A stretch of DNA of 63,621 nucleotides from Gluconacetobacter tumulicola (GCF_014174215.1 NZ_JABEQL010000022.1:1-63621), one strand, 5' to 3'. Numbered from the stretch's first letter, positions 18,121 to 27,225 are shown. Numbers and translations: made by a program. The notes: generated from the letters alone by a model not told the origin.

Positions 18121-18137
18121 GGAAACGGATCGTTTCC
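18121..18137. promoter_or_regulatory. Perfect 17-bp palindrome between YceI operon and Nudix gene
   Basis: GGAAACG-GAT-CGTTTCC, a 7-bp inverted repeat with a 3-bp centre, lies in the 160-bp divergent gap beside an AT-rich tract. It is a candidate operator for one or both transcription units; the binding protein is unknown. Confidence 0.45.
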
Positions 18138-18164
18138 ATTTTCGCACCCGGCTATGCTGCCCCC

Positions 18165-18593
18165 ATGACCGACAGCACACCCCCCGCCCCCCTCCTGCCC
18201 CGCGTCGGCTGCGGCGCCGCCATCATCGAGGACGGCAAACTCCTGCTGGTCCTCCGCCGAAAGGACCCGGAAGCCCAGCATTGGGGCCTCCCCGGCGGCA
18301 AGCTCGACCTCTACGAGACCGTCGCCGACGCCACCATCCGCGAAATCGCCGAAGAACTCGGCATCACCATCACCCTCACCAGCCTGCTCTGCATCGTCGA
18401 CCAGATCGACCGCCCCCGCGCCAGCCACTGGGTCGCCCCCGTCTTCCGCGCCACCATCCAGACCGGCACCCCCACCATCCAGGAACCCCACGCCCTCGCC
18501 GACTGGGGCTGGTTCCCCCTCACAGCCCTGCCCACTCCGCTGACCGAGGCAACACGACAGGCGCTGGTGGCGCTGGGGACGGGTGCGTCCTGA
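18165..18593 (+). CDS. Nudix hydrolase
   Basis: A 142-residue Nudix protein. The Nudix box reads GGKLDLYETVADATIREIAEELGI, giving the G-x5-E-x7-REUxEExGU signature for Mg2+ binding and diphosphate hydrolysis. HWGLPGGK precedes it, and the acidic C-terminal strand (HALADWGWFPLTALPTPL) fits ADP-ribose or nucleotide-sugar class members. The substrate is not predictable. The codon use (heavy C-ending) and gene length look native. Confidence 0.9.
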   Translation: MTDSTPPAPLLPRVGCGAAIIEDGKLLLVLRRKDPEAQHWGLPGGKLDLYETVADATIREIAEELGITITLTSLLCIVDQIDRPRASHWVAPVFRATIQTGTPTIQEPHALADWGWFPLTALPTPLTEATRQALVALGTGAS

Positions 18594-18734
18594 GGCTCCC
18601 AGAGCGGACCTCGCCTTCAAGGTGGATTGCTCATCATCTTGTCTCAAAGAGCTTACGGACGTCAGAAAGTTTGCTTGGAAAGGCGCTGAAACGCCGTGCG
18701 AAAACATCACATCGAATTCTGCGCTTTACTTAAA

Positions 18735-18767
18735 TGACCGATGGTCATAATTTGTGACCATCGGTCA
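18735..18767. promoter_or_regulatory. Paired palindromes before the SDR-TetR cassette
   Basis: TGACCGATGGTCA (18735-18747) and TGACCATCGGTCA (18755-18767) are each TGACC-N3-GGTCA and are reverse complements of each other. They lie 14 bases before the SDR start and are the expected target of the TetR protein encoded downstream. Confidence 0.7.
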
Positions 18768-18781
18768 CAAAGGGAACTTTC

Positions 18782-19573
18782 ATGTCGAACGGTAAACTAG
18801 CGCTTGTCACGGGTGCTTCGAGCGGCTTGGGAATCGCGTTAGCCGAGGATTTAGCTCGACGAGGCTATAATCTTGTGCTCACCGCGCGGTCGGAGCAACC
18901 CATGCAGGAGCTGGCGGAACGTCTGCGCTCCGCACGAAATATCGATGTTGTCGTTGAGGTATCGGACTTGTCGGTGGCGGGTGGAGCCGCTCAGTTGATT
19001 TCCAACTTAGACGCGCGAGGTCTAGCGCCCGACACGCTCGTTGCGAATGCGGCTTTTGGTATCAATGAAGCTTTCGCCTCGCACGATCCAACCCGTCTCG
19101 TCGCCATGCTCCAGCTCAACGTGATTTCCCTAACTGAACTCGCGCAAGTCTATGCTTCCCGCATGAAAGCCGCCGGGCGGGGACATATCATGTTAGTCGC
19201 AAGCATCGCTGCCTTTCAGCCGACGCCCATTATTGCGGCTTACGGGGCAACAAAGGCCTTTGTCCTTTCGCTGGGTGAAGCGATGCACGTGGAGTTGGCG
19301 CCGCAGGTCGGCGTGACTGTGCTCTGCCCCGGATTCATGGAGACAGGCTTTGGTGCGGTCGCGGGATTTCACCCAAGCGACGCAGTCCGTCGTATCGCGC
19401 TTGCACCGGCGACGGTCGCGCGCATAGGCGTTGACGCGATGCTGAGCGGAAAGCCGAGCGTCGTAGCTGGGGGCGCCAACAAGATCATGGTTTTGGCCAC
19501 GAGGTTGATCCCACGTGTCGTGGCCGCCCGTATCGCATACAAGATGGGCGACAGCAGTGGACACGCGACATGA
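18782..19573 (+). CDS. SDR-family oxidoreductase
   Basis: A 263-residue classical short-chain dehydrogenase: nucleotide-binding TGASSGLGIALAEDLA, NAAFGI, the catalytic Ser in LVASIAAFQ, YGATKAF as the YxxxK pair, and CPGFMETGF. The substrate is unknown. The base composition is visibly less GC-rich than neighbouring genes, and with the overlapping TetR gene it forms a compact cassette, probably acquired by transfer. AAAGGGAAC precedes the ATG. The stop overlaps the next start by four bases (ATGA). Confidence 0.88.
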   Translation: MSNGKLALVTGASSGLGIALAEDLARRGYNLVLTARSEQPMQELAERLRSARNIDVVVEVSDLSVAGGAAQLISNLDARGLAPDTLVANAAFGINEAFASHDPTRLVAMLQLNVISLTELAQVYASRMKAAGRGHIMLVASIAAFQPTPIIAAYGATKAFVLSLGEAMHVELAPQVGVTVLCPGFMETGFGAVAGFHPSDAVRRIALAPATVARIGVDAMLSGKPSVVAGGANKIMVLATRLIPRVVAARIAYKMGDSSGHAT

Positions 19574-20235
19574 CGCTAAGAGCCTACGACAAGACGGCAA
19601 AGGAAGAGCGACGAAGCACAATCATTCAGACGGCACGTCATCTTTTTGAAAAACAGGACGGTCGCCTTCCATCCGTCGCACAGATTGCAGAGGCGGCATC
19701 GCTCGGCAAGGGTACGATCTATATTTACTACCGGACGAAGGAAGAGATCTTCGCTGCACTTCTGCGCGAGAGCTGGGCGCCCGCGCTGCGAATTGTAGAA
19801 GAGGAGATGACGGCACGGTCCAGGCCGAAAGCACAAAGCATTCAGTCTTTTGTTACCCGATTTGTCGAGTATGTTGAGGCCAATCCTAGATTGCTCCGAC
19901 TGGATGCATTGAGCAAAGAAGTGCTTGAGCGCAATATGAGTCCGGAGGCCTTGATCGCGCATAAGCGCGCGTTCTTGGAAAGTTTGGATCGCGTTAGCCG
20001 CGATCTGGAAGCGGCGTTTGGGCTGGAGCGAGGTCGAGGATTCCAGTTGCTGACACGTTGTCATGCCCTGACAAGGGGATTATGGCAATCATTCGGAGAT
20101 CCGGTGCAAGGCTGTGCCACGGCCGAGTTTCCACATCCAAATTTTGGCACAGAGCTGAAAGAGGCGTTACAGGAATATTGGCGTGGAGCACTCAGCAAGG
20201 AGTGGCTGATGTCCGATGAAATGCCAACGGGATGA
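19570..20235 (+). CDS. TetR-family regulator co-transcribed with the SDR gene
   Basis: A 221-residue TetR-family protein. The helix-turn-helix reads ERRSTIIQTARHLFEKQDGRLPSVAQIAEAASLGKGTIYIYYRTKEEIFAALLRE and the C-terminal domain has NPRLLRLDALSKEVLERNMSPE, as in the YcdC/TetR_C_24-like group. It overlaps the SDR stop by ATGA. The two TGACC-N3-GGTCA palindromes upstream of the SDR suggest autoregulation of the two-gene unit. It shares the lower GC of the SDR. Confidence 0.88.
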   Translation: MTLRAYDKTAKEERRSTIIQTARHLFEKQDGRLPSVAQIAEAASLGKGTIYIYYRTKEEIFAALLRESWAPALRIVEEEMTARSRPKAQSIQSFVTRFVEYVEANPRLLRLDALSKEVLERNMSPEALIAHKRAFLESLDRVSRDLEAAFGLERGRGFQLLTRCHALTRGLWQSFGDPVQGCATAEFPHPNFGTELKEALQEYWRGALSKEWLMSDEMPTG

Positions 20236-20386
20236 TAGCTATCTGCTCTACCTTTCTGGACACTGTTAATTTACCCTCGGCCCGTCCACGCTGTAGGTCC
20301 AATGTCTGCTAATCTATTTTTTGGCCGACAAGCGGACCTTCTGGATTCCCCGCCATAACTGCCTCTACTATCTTCCCCATGCAAAC

Positions 20387-20409
20387 GGTCGGGGCATTCC
20401 ACCCCGACC
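20387..20409 (-). terminator. Hairpin after amaB
   Basis: GGTCGGGG and CCCCGACC with a 7-base loop, starting eight bases beyond the minus-strand stop codon at 20417. There is no clear U-tract, so it is a probable rather than certain terminator. Confidence 0.5.
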
Positions 20410-20416
20410 CACCCCA

Positions 20417-21937
20417 TCAACCAATATCGAACGTCACCCCCTGCGCCAGCGGCAGGGTGCGGCCATAATTGATCGCATTCGTCTGCCGCCGCATATAGGC
20501 GCGCCACGCGTCCGATCCGGATTCCCGGCCACCACCGGTTTCCTTCTCCCCGCCAAAGGCCCCGCCGATTTCCGCACCGGACGGCCCCATATTGACGTTC
20601 GCAATCCCGCAATCCGAACCCGCGCCCGACAGGAACTGCTCGATCTCGCGCAGATCGTTGCCGAAGATGGAGGAGGACAACCCCTGCGGTACGTCGTTCT
20701 GCAACGCAATCGCCTCATCCAGCGCGCGGTATTTCAGAACATACAGGATCGGCGCAAAAGTTTCCTCACGCACCGGCCCCACCTGCCCCGGCATTTCCAC
20801 CAGCGCTGGGCGGGCATAGAACGACCCGTCCCCGTTCACGTCGACCCGCTCGCCACCATGCACAATGCCGCCATGGGCCTTGGCATCGCTCAGGCTGGCC
20901 TGCATCGCCTCGAACGACGCCCCGTCGATCAGCGGCCCCACCAGCGCGTCACTATCGATCGGGCTGCCAACCGAAATCCGCTGATAAACCTGCGCCAGAC
21001 GCGGCACCAGCGCGTCATAAACATCTTCATGCACGATCAACCGGCGCAGCGTGGTGCAGCGCTGCCCGGCGGTGCCCATCGCCCCGAACGCCACCGCGCG
21101 CAACGTCAGTTCCAGATCGGCCGACGGCGTGACGATCGAGGCATTATTCCCGCCCAGCTCCAGGATCGACTTGCCAAAGCGCCGCGCCACGCGCTCGCCG
21201 ACAATGCGTCCCATGCGCGTCGAACCCGTCGCCGAAACCACCGGCACCCGCGCATCGTCCACCAGAAGCTCGCCAATTTCCCGCCCGCCGATCAGCAGCG
21301 TGCCGAGATTCGCCGGCGCGTCATCGCCAAATCGCGCCACCGCCCGGTCGAACAGCGCCTGCACCGCCAGCGCGGTCAACGGCGTCTTCTCCGACGGCTT
21401 CCACACCACCGGGTCGCCACAGACGAACGCCAGCGCCGCATTCCACGACCACACCGCCACCGGGAAATTGAACGCCGAGATCACGCCAACCACACCCGCC
21501 GGATGCCACTGCTCCGTCAGCCGGTGATCGGGCCGCTCCGACTGGATCGTCAGGCCGTACAACTGGCGCGACAGCCCCACCGCGAAATCGCAGATATCGA
21601 TCATCTCCTGGACCTCGCCCAGGCCCTCGGACACGACCTTGCCCACCTCCAGCGTCACCAGCCGGCCCAGCGGCTCCTTGCTGGCGCGCAGTTCCTCGCC
21701 CAGCAGGCGCACCAGCTCACCCCGGCGCGGCGCGGGCACCCGGCGCCACGCCGTGAAGGCCTCCGCCGCCGCGCCGATCGTACGGCGCGCATCTTCCGGC
21801 GTGCTCTCGACCACCCGCGCAATCTCCTCGCCAGTCACCGGCGAGCGCACGGCCAGCGTGCCGCCCGTAAACCGCGCGGCCGGCACGCCCAGGCGCACAA
21901 GCAGGTCATGCACTTCGGAAGCTATCAGGTTTGTCAT
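20417..21937 (-). CDS. amaB: L-aminoadipate-semialdehyde dehydrogenase (ALDH7 family)
   Basis: A 506-residue aldehyde dehydrogenase of the ALDH7/antiquitin type. It has GVISAFNFPVAVWSWN, the NAD-binding VSATGSTRMGR, the general-base Glu in LELGGNNA, the nucleophilic Cys in GQRCTTLRRL, and the family-typical C-terminal GGAFGGEKETGGGRESGSDAWRAYMRRQTN. ALDH7 enzymes oxidise 2-aminoadipate 6-semialdehyde (from piperideine-6-carboxylate) to 2-aminoadipate. The neighbours amaA and hglS support that role. The start is ATG 21937 with AGAGAG nearby. It is separated from amaA by an AT-rich repeat. Confidence 0.88.
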   Translation of the reverse strand: MTNLIASEVHDLLVRLGVPAARFTGGTLAVRSPVTGEEIARVVESTPEDARRTIGAAAEAFTAWRRVPAPRRGELVRLLGEELRASKEPLGRLVTLEVGKVVSEGLGEVQEMIDICDFAVGLSRQLYGLTIQSERPDHRLTEQWHPAGVVGVISAFNFPVAVWSWNAALAFVCGDPVVWKPSEKTPLTALAVQALFDRAVARFGDDAPANLGTLLIGGREIGELLVDDARVPVVSATGSTRMGRIVGERVARRFGKSILELGGNNASIVTPSADLELTLRAVAFGAMGTAGQRCTTLRRLIVHEDVYDALVPRLAQVYQRISVGSPIDSDALVGPLIDGASFEAMQASLSDAKAHGGIVHGGERVDVNGDGSFYARPALVEMPGQVGPVREETFAPILYVLKYRALDEAIALQNDVPQGLSSSIFGNDLREIEQFLSGAGSDCGIANVNMGPSGAEIGGAFGGEKETGGGRESGSDAWRAYMRRQTNAINYGRTLPLAQGVTFDIG

Positions 21938-21968
21938 CGTCTCTCTGCTTTCTCGCTTCATCGTCTGG

Positions 21969-22102
21969 TTTTCTGTTCTTTTTTGAAAAAAAGAACAGAA
22001 AAACTTTTGATTCGTTCAGGAATTTTGTGCTGGGGACACGCGATGACCCAAAACGGATAAAAGTCTTTTTGCTTCTTTTTCTTCAGAAAAAGAAGAAACC
22101 TC
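21969..22102. repeat. AT-rich dispersed repeat, copy A
   Basis: Contains a 30-bp near-perfect palindrome at 21971-22000 (TTCTGTTCTTTTTT, GA, then its complement). The shared text ACTTTTGATTCGTTCAGGA follows, and a second hairpin lies at 22072-22095 (CTTCTTTTTC/GAAAAAGAAG). A second copy is at 31418-31540. It lies between two minus-strand genes and may act as a terminator. Confidence 0.75.
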
Positions 22103-22104
22103 CC

Positions 22105-23400
22105 CTACAACCTTGCACCAACCAGATGCGCGGCGGCCGAGCCATACTCATACACCGCCTCCCGCACCCGCCGGGCACGCGCCGGCACCACATCGCTCAC
22201 CGGCAACGGCAATTCGGCCTCGGATACCACACCGCGCACGAAATCGGCCAGCATGCGGCCGAACACGGTGCCGGGTGCAATACCCCGCCCATTATAACCA
22301 CTGATGGAAACGACATTCTCCGCCAGCCGGTGCAGGCGCGGCAGGTCGTCAACCGTCATGCCGATGCTGCCGAACCATTCGCTCTCGAACCCGATCCCCG
22401 CCAACTGGGGATAGATCCGTGCCAGCGCCCGCGCCGCCCATTGCCGATGCACGGACAGGCCCGCCCCCCGCAACGCCCCCACGCTGCCGATCACCAGCCG
22501 CCCCGCCCGATCGAGCCGGAAAGAGGTCAGCACCTCCTTCGTGTCCCACGCCCCCTGTTTCTGAGGCAGGACAGAGCCCAGTTGCGCCGCATCCAGCTTC
22601 ACGGTGGCAATGTTGAAATAAGGCAGATGAATCAGCTCCGCCCGGATCTCGGGCCACAACGCGCCGGCACGCACGGTCGTATAGGCGTTGGTCGCCACGA
22701 TCACCTTCGCCGCACGCACGCTCCCCGCCTCGGTCCATAACCGCCAGCGTCCACCCTCCTGCCGGGCGGAGACAACCGGGCTCGCCGTATGAATCCGCGC
22801 CCCCGCCGCCAGCGCCGCCCCCGCCAGCCCACGCGCATAGGCCAGCGGCTGGATGGTGCCGGCCCGCGCATCCAGCAACGCCCCGGCATACACGCCACTG
22901 CCCACCTTCTCACGCGTTTCCTCGGGGTCCAGCAGCCGGACCGGCGCGCCCAGGCGCCCCCACTGGCGCTCGCGCTCCTTCAGGCTGGCCAGCCCCGCTT
23001 GGCCAACCCCGCAATGCAGCGTGCCATGATGCTCGGCCTCACAGGCAATGCCATGCCGCCCGACCAGATCGAACACCATTGACGGCGCATCGCCCAGCAA
23101 CCGGAGGATGCGCGGGCCATGGACCGGCCCCAGCCCGTCGATCACATCCTTCGGCATGACCCATAATCCGGCATTGACCAGCCCGACATTCCGCCCGGAC
23201 CCGCCGAACCCGATCTCCACCGCCTCCAGCACCACCACCGAAACCCCGGCCGCAGCCAGATGCAGCGCGGCCGACAGGCCGGTATAACCCGCACCGACAA
23301 TCACCACATCGGCATCGATATCCCCAGCCAGCGCCACGGTGGCGGGCGCGGGCGGGGCAGACAGTTCCCACAATCCATGGCTGCGCGGATCGTTTCTCAT
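22105..23400 (-). CDS. amaA: FAD-dependent amino-acid oxidase, probable L-pipecolate oxidase
   Basis: A 431-residue DAO-type flavoprotein. The FAD-binding site is DADVVIVGAGYTGLSAALHLAAAGVSVVVLEA and the motif FGGSGRNVGLVNAGLW follows, typical of the PuuB/AmaA group. The C-terminal YNGRGIAPGTVFGRMLADFV completes the FAD site. P. putida AmaA of this type oxidises L-pipecolate to piperideine-6-carboxylate, the AmaB precursor. Gene order amaB-amaA-hglS supports the call, but other amines (for example gamma-glutamylputrescine) are possible. ATG 23400 fits better than a TTG at 23442 next to the hglS stop. Confidence 0.75.
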   Translation of the reverse strand: MRNDPRSHGLWELSAPPAPATVALAGDIDADVVIVGAGYTGLSAALHLAAAGVSVVVLEAVEIGFGGSGRNVGLVNAGLWVMPKDVIDGLGPVHGPRILRLLGDAPSMVFDLVGRHGIACEAEHHGTLHCGVGQAGLASLKERERQWGRLGAPVRLLDPEETREKVGSGVYAGALLDARAGTIQPLAYARGLAGAALAAGARIHTASPVVSARQEGGRWRLWTEAGSVRAAKVIVATNAYTTVRAGALWPEIRAELIHLPYFNIATVKLDAAQLGSVLPQKQGAWDTKEVLTSFRLDRAGRLVIGSVGALRGAGLSVHRQWAARALARIYPQLAGIGFESEWFGSIGMTVDDLPRLHRLAENVVSISGYNGRGIAPGTVFGRMLADFVRGVVSEAELPLPVSDVVPARARRVREAVYEYGSAAAHLVGARL

Positions 23401-23442
23401 TGCCGTGCTCTTTTCCTTGCGGGTGGCCTCACCGGCCTTCAA

Positions 23443-24828
23443 TCACGCGGCAGCCGCATCACGCAGGCGCTGCCGGACATCGGCGATGAATCGTTCCTGA
23501 AGCGCCGCGTACAGCACGCACTCATCCAGCACCTCGGCCTCCAGGGCGGCCTCGAACCCCGCACGGTCGGCACTGGCGGCATAATCCGCCCCACCCAAAC
23601 CACCCAGATTGGAGCGAAAGATCCCGGCCGCGCTCACCGGCAGAAAATCCTCGTACGTAATCGGCGTGGCTACAACCACCCCCAACCGCACCAGATCCCA
23701 GATCGGCGCCTCGGCCGACAGGCCGGGCGGCAGCGACGCACCATCCGTCAGGTCGTAGCGGAAATAGGCCAGTTCCTGCCCGCGCAGTTCGTCCTCGGTA
23801 TCGGGAAACTGCGCAAAGGCCCGTTCCAGCCGCGCCCCATACGGCACATCCTCCGGCCCGTCGTCACGCGCCACGCGCAGCAGGCGGTCATACAGCGCCC
23901 GCCCTTTCGGGGTCAGCGCCATGCCACGCTGCTCGATCTCGCCGAACCGGGCGGTATGGCACCCGTCCTCGCCCGCATCGCCCGCCCCGAGAAACAGGAT
24001 CGGCTCCTCCAGCGCGGCGAAACTGGTCTGGCGCAGCAGGATCGGACACGCCCGGCGGGGCGGCCCTTCGATCACGTCCTTGGCCTGCATGCCGTAGAGC
24101 GGCATCTCGGCCTGCGCCGCATCGATATCCAGCGTGCGCGGCGTCAGATGATTGATATGCGGCCCCTTGAAGCACACCACATCCGCAATCAGCCTATGCG
24201 CGTCATGCAGGCGGCGATAGGTGGCGGCACTGACCGTTGCCTCGCGATGCCAGCGGAACGTCTCCAGCGCCTCGCGGACAAACCGGTCCGCCTCCGCGTC
24301 CCCAAGCCCACCCTCGGCCTCCCACTGCCCGATCAGCGCCAGCACGCCGGGCGTGAAGATCCGCCGCGCCGCCAGAATGCGCTCGGCCTCGGCGCGCAGG
24401 GCCACGTCCGCGATCAGGTCCAGCCGCAGCAGCGAGGTAAAGACACGGAACGGATTGCGCCCCAGCGCCGCCTCATCGACCGGCCGGAAGGCGGTGGAAT
24501 GCACCGGAATGCCCGCAACCGACAGATCGTAATACCCGACCGGCGCCATGCCCATCACGGCAAACAACCGGCGCATGGTCGCCAGTTCCGCCGCCGTGCC
24601 CAGCCGGATCGCACCGTGCCGTTCCACATCCAGCCGCGCCAGCGCGCCGGTTGTCTCCAGCCGGGCCTTCAGGGCCGGGTCGTCCCGCAGAACCCGCGCA
24701 TTCACCCGCGCGACCAGTTCCGTCAGGGCACCATACTGGGGCACCTCCTGGCGATACATCTCCGACATCGCCCGCGCGAAACGGGCCCGGATCTCATCCG
24801 CGCCGATCATCCCGGTCTTGTCCACCAC
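23443..24828 (-). CDS. hglS: 2-oxoadipate dioxygenase/decarboxylase (DUF1338)
   Basis: A 461-residue DUF1338/HglS-type protein, full length. Signature stretches are GYYDLSVAGIPVHSTAFRPVD with the metal-ligand His, NPFRVFTSLLRLDLI, FKGPHINHLTPRTLDID, and PITYEDFLPVSAAGIFRSNLG. The P. putida enzyme is an Fe(II) VOC-fold protein that turns 2-oxoadipate into D-2-hydroxyglutarate in lysine catabolism. The start appears to be GTG 24828, preceded by TAGGGA; ATG 24810 is the alternative. It is the promoter-proximal gene of hglS-amaA(-amaB) and lies divergent from the LysR gene. Confidence 0.88.
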   Translation of the reverse strand: MVDKTGMIGADEIRARFARAMSEMYRQEVPQYGALTELVARVNARVLRDDPALKARLETTGALARLDVERHGAIRLGTAAELATMRRLFAVMGMAPVGYYDLSVAGIPVHSTAFRPVDEAALGRNPFRVFTSLLRLDLIADVALRAEAERILAARRIFTPGVLALIGQWEAEGGLGDAEADRFVREALETFRWHREATVSAATYRRLHDAHRLIADVVCFKGPHINHLTPRTLDIDAAQAEMPLYGMQAKDVIEGPPRRACPILLRQTSFAALEEPILFLGAGDAGEDGCHTARFGEIEQRGMALTPKGRALYDRLLRVARDDGPEDVPYGARLERAFAQFPDTEDELRGQELAYFRYDLTDGASLPPGLSAEAPIWDLVRLGVVVATPITYEDFLPVSAAGIFRSNLGGLGGADYAASADRAGFEAALEAEVLDECVLYAALQERFIADVRQRLRDAAAA

Positions 24829-24996
24829 ACGTCCCTACCCTGTCGGGCGCCCCTGGCGCGGCCGGCCTGTTATTCCGATTCCATATCATTCGCGACAGCG
24901 AGCCGCCTTTCAAACGATAAAGGAAACTGACATCATGCGGATCCGGAATGACCGCGCACTCCGCCCACCATTCCCCCTTCGCATCCACGGGCTGAC

Positions 24997-25902
24997 ATGG
25001 CGACCCCGCGACGTTTCCTGCCCCCCACCCTGCTCCTGCATTCGTTCGAGGCCGCGGCCCGGCTGGAGAGCTTCACCGCCGCCGCGCGGGAGCTGCACCT
25101 GACCCAGAGCGCGATCAGCCGGCACATTCGCGCGCTGGAACAGCAACTGGGCGCCGACCTGTTCGTCCGCGACCGCCAGACGGTGCGCCTGACCCTGGCG
25201 GGCGAGGCCTATGCGCGCGAGGTCCGCGAGGCCCTGCGCCATATCGCCACCGCCACCCTGGGCTTTCGCGCCAATCCCACCGGCGGCGCCGTCAATCTGG
25301 GCGTGCTGCCCACTTTCGGCAGCCAGTGGCTGGCCCCCCGCCTGCCGGATTTCATGCGCGCCCATCCCGACATCACGATCAACCTGATGTCCCGCCCCCT
25401 GCCCTTCGATTTCTCGGGCGACACGCTCCATGCCGCCATCCATTTCGGCGCGGCCGAATGGACGGGCGCGGACATGGATTTCCTGATGTCGGAACAGGTC
25501 GTCGCCACCTGCAGCCCCATCCTACAGGCCCGCCACGCCTTCCGCACCCCGGCCGACCTGCTCGGCGCCCCATTGCTGCACCTGGTCTCCCGCCCCGATG
25601 CGTGGGAACGATGGTTCGCCGCCCAGGGGGTGGAGGCGCTGAAGGTCCACGGCATGCTGTGCGACCAGTTCACCTTCATCGCACAGGCCGCCGCAGCCGG
25701 GGCCGGCGTCGCCCTGCTGCCGCGTTTTCTGGTATCAGACCTGCTGCAGAGCGGCCGCCTGATCGAACTGCCGGGCGGCACGCTCCATAGCGACGGCGCC
25801 TACTACCTGGCCTACCCCCCGAACCACGGCAGCTACGGCCCTTTCAAGACCTTCCGCGCCTGGCTGCTGGAAACCGCCGCCCGCGACAACGGAACCGATT
25901 GA
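24997..25902 (+). CDS. LysR-family regulator of the lysine/pipecolate cluster
   Basis: A 301-residue LysR protein. The winged helix-turn-helix reads LLHSFEAAARLESFTAAARELHLTQSAISRHIRALEQQLGADLFVR and the periplasmic-binding-like effector domain is of the GcvA/AmpR type (LGVLPTFGSQWLAPRLPDF). It is divergent from hglS, so it most likely controls the hglS-amaA-amaB unit in response to a pathway intermediate. The 168-bp gap contains no palindrome I can assign with confidence. Confidence 0.88.
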   Translation: MATPRRFLPPTLLLHSFEAAARLESFTAAARELHLTQSAISRHIRALEQQLGADLFVRDRQTVRLTLAGEAYAREVREALRHIATATLGFRANPTGGAVNLGVLPTFGSQWLAPRLPDFMRAHPDITINLMSRPLPFDFSGDTLHAAIHFGAAEWTGADMDFLMSEQVVATCSPILQARHAFRTPADLLGAPLLHLVSRPDAWERWFAAQGVEALKVHGMLCDQFTFIAQAAAAGAGVALLPRFLVSDLLQSGRLIELPGGTLHSDGAYYLAYPPNHGSYGPFKTFRAWLLETAARDNGTD

Positions 25903-26031
25903 CCCCCTCCCGCCCTACGGGCGAGTTCCAGTCCTTCGAAAACAGCCTATTCCGTTCTGATGCGGGGAATGCCAGAAAGATTTGCAGGAATCGGCATTTT
26001 TCCGCAATTTCCGTATGCGAAACAGGTCCCC

Positions 26032-27225
26032 ATGCTTTTCAAAACCCTGCCGACCAGCGCGGTGATCGGCCTCTGGGCATTGTTTGCCTGCACCTTCACG
26101 GCCCTGACCAGTGAAGTGGCTCCCGTCGGCATCCTGATCGAGATGGCGCAGACTTTCCATATCCCGGAAGGCCATGCCGGGCTGGCCGTCAGCGCCTTCG
26201 CCCTGATGGTGGCGCTCGGCGCGGTGCCGCTCACGATCATGACCGCCCATATCGACCGCAAGCGGCTGATGCTCGTCTCGCTGTCGGGCTATGTGCTGTC
26301 CAACCTGCTCGTGGCGCTGGCGCCCACCTTCCTGCTCGTATGTGCCGGCCGGCTGATCGGGGGGCTGGCGCATGCGCTGCTGATGTCGATCACGTCCGCC
26401 TATGCGGCGCGCCTGGTACCCCAGAACATGACCGGTCGGGCCATTTCCTTCGTCTATGGCGGCACCTCGCTGGGCGCGATCCTGGGCGTGCCCGGGGCGG
26501 CGGCGGTGGGGCATCTGGCAAGCTGGCGCGTCGCCATGTTCATCATGACGGCCCTGGCGACGGTGCTGACATTGTGCATCGCCTTTTTCCTGCCGCCGGT
26601 CTCTTCGCCCCCGAATGTCCGCAGCAGCCTGCCCGGCATGGCCTCCCGCAGGGTGATGCGGATCTTCCTGATCGTGGTGGCGGTCGATGCCGTGTTCTTC
26701 TTCGCCCACAACCTGCTCTACACCTATGTCGCGCCGCTGCTGCTCGACCATGGGCTGACGGCGGGCACCCTCAGCATCGCCCTGCTGCTCACGGGTGGCG
26801 TCAGCATCCTCGGCCTGTGGGGGGCCGGGCAGTTTGTCGACCGCAACCCCGGCGCCGGCCTGCTGGGCAGCGGCCTGGCCATGCTGATCGGCATGGGGCT
26901 GATGTATGGGCACATCCTGTCCGGCTGGGCGGCGGTGGGCGCCGTGGGGCTGTGGTGCATCGGCTATTCGGCCATCATCCCCTTCGTCATGTCCGGGGCC
27001 ATCCGCGCCCGCGCCACCCGCCCCGACGTGGCCGGGGCCGCGATCAATGCCGCCAGCAACGTGGGCATCCTGCTCGGGTCGGCGGCCGGCGGCCAGGTGC
27101 TGACCCATGCCGGCTTCGGCGTCCTCACACCGCTGGCCATCGCGGTGGCCTTTGGCGGCATCCTGCTGGGCTTCTTCAGCCCCGCCGCCTTCCCGCACAG
27201 CCTTCCCCCTGCCGAACACGACTGA
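26032..27225 (+). CDS. MFS transporter, sugar-efflux/AraJ type
   Basis: A 397-residue, 12-helix major facilitator. It starts LPTSAVIGLWALFACTFTALTSEVAPVGILIEMAQTFHI, the TSExxPxGLL text of the DHA1/AraJ-SotB group. Motif A is HIDRKRLMLVSL; AGRLIGGLAHALLMSITSAYAARLVP follows. Export of sugars or drugs is typical for the group; the substrate is unknown. The start at 26032 is preferred over ATG 25960, whose extra 24 residues are not membrane-compatible. Confidence 0.85.
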   Translation: MLFKTLPTSAVIGLWALFACTFTALTSEVAPVGILIEMAQTFHIPEGHAGLAVSAFALMVALGAVPLTIMTAHIDRKRLMLVSLSGYVLSNLLVALAPTFLLVCAGRLIGGLAHALLMSITSAYAARLVPQNMTGRAISFVYGGTSLGAILGVPGAAAVGHLASWRVAMFIMTALATVLTLCIAFFLPPVSSPPNVRSSLPGMASRRVMRIFLIVVAVDAVFFFAHNLLYTYVAPLLLDHGLTAGTLSIALLLTGGVSILGLWGAGQFVDRNPGAGLLGSGLAMLIGMGLMYGHILSGWAAVGAVGLWCIGYSAIIPFVMSGAIRARATRPDVAGAAINAASNVGILLGSAAGGQVLTHAGFGVLTPLAIAVAFGGILLGFFSPAAFPHSLPPAEHD

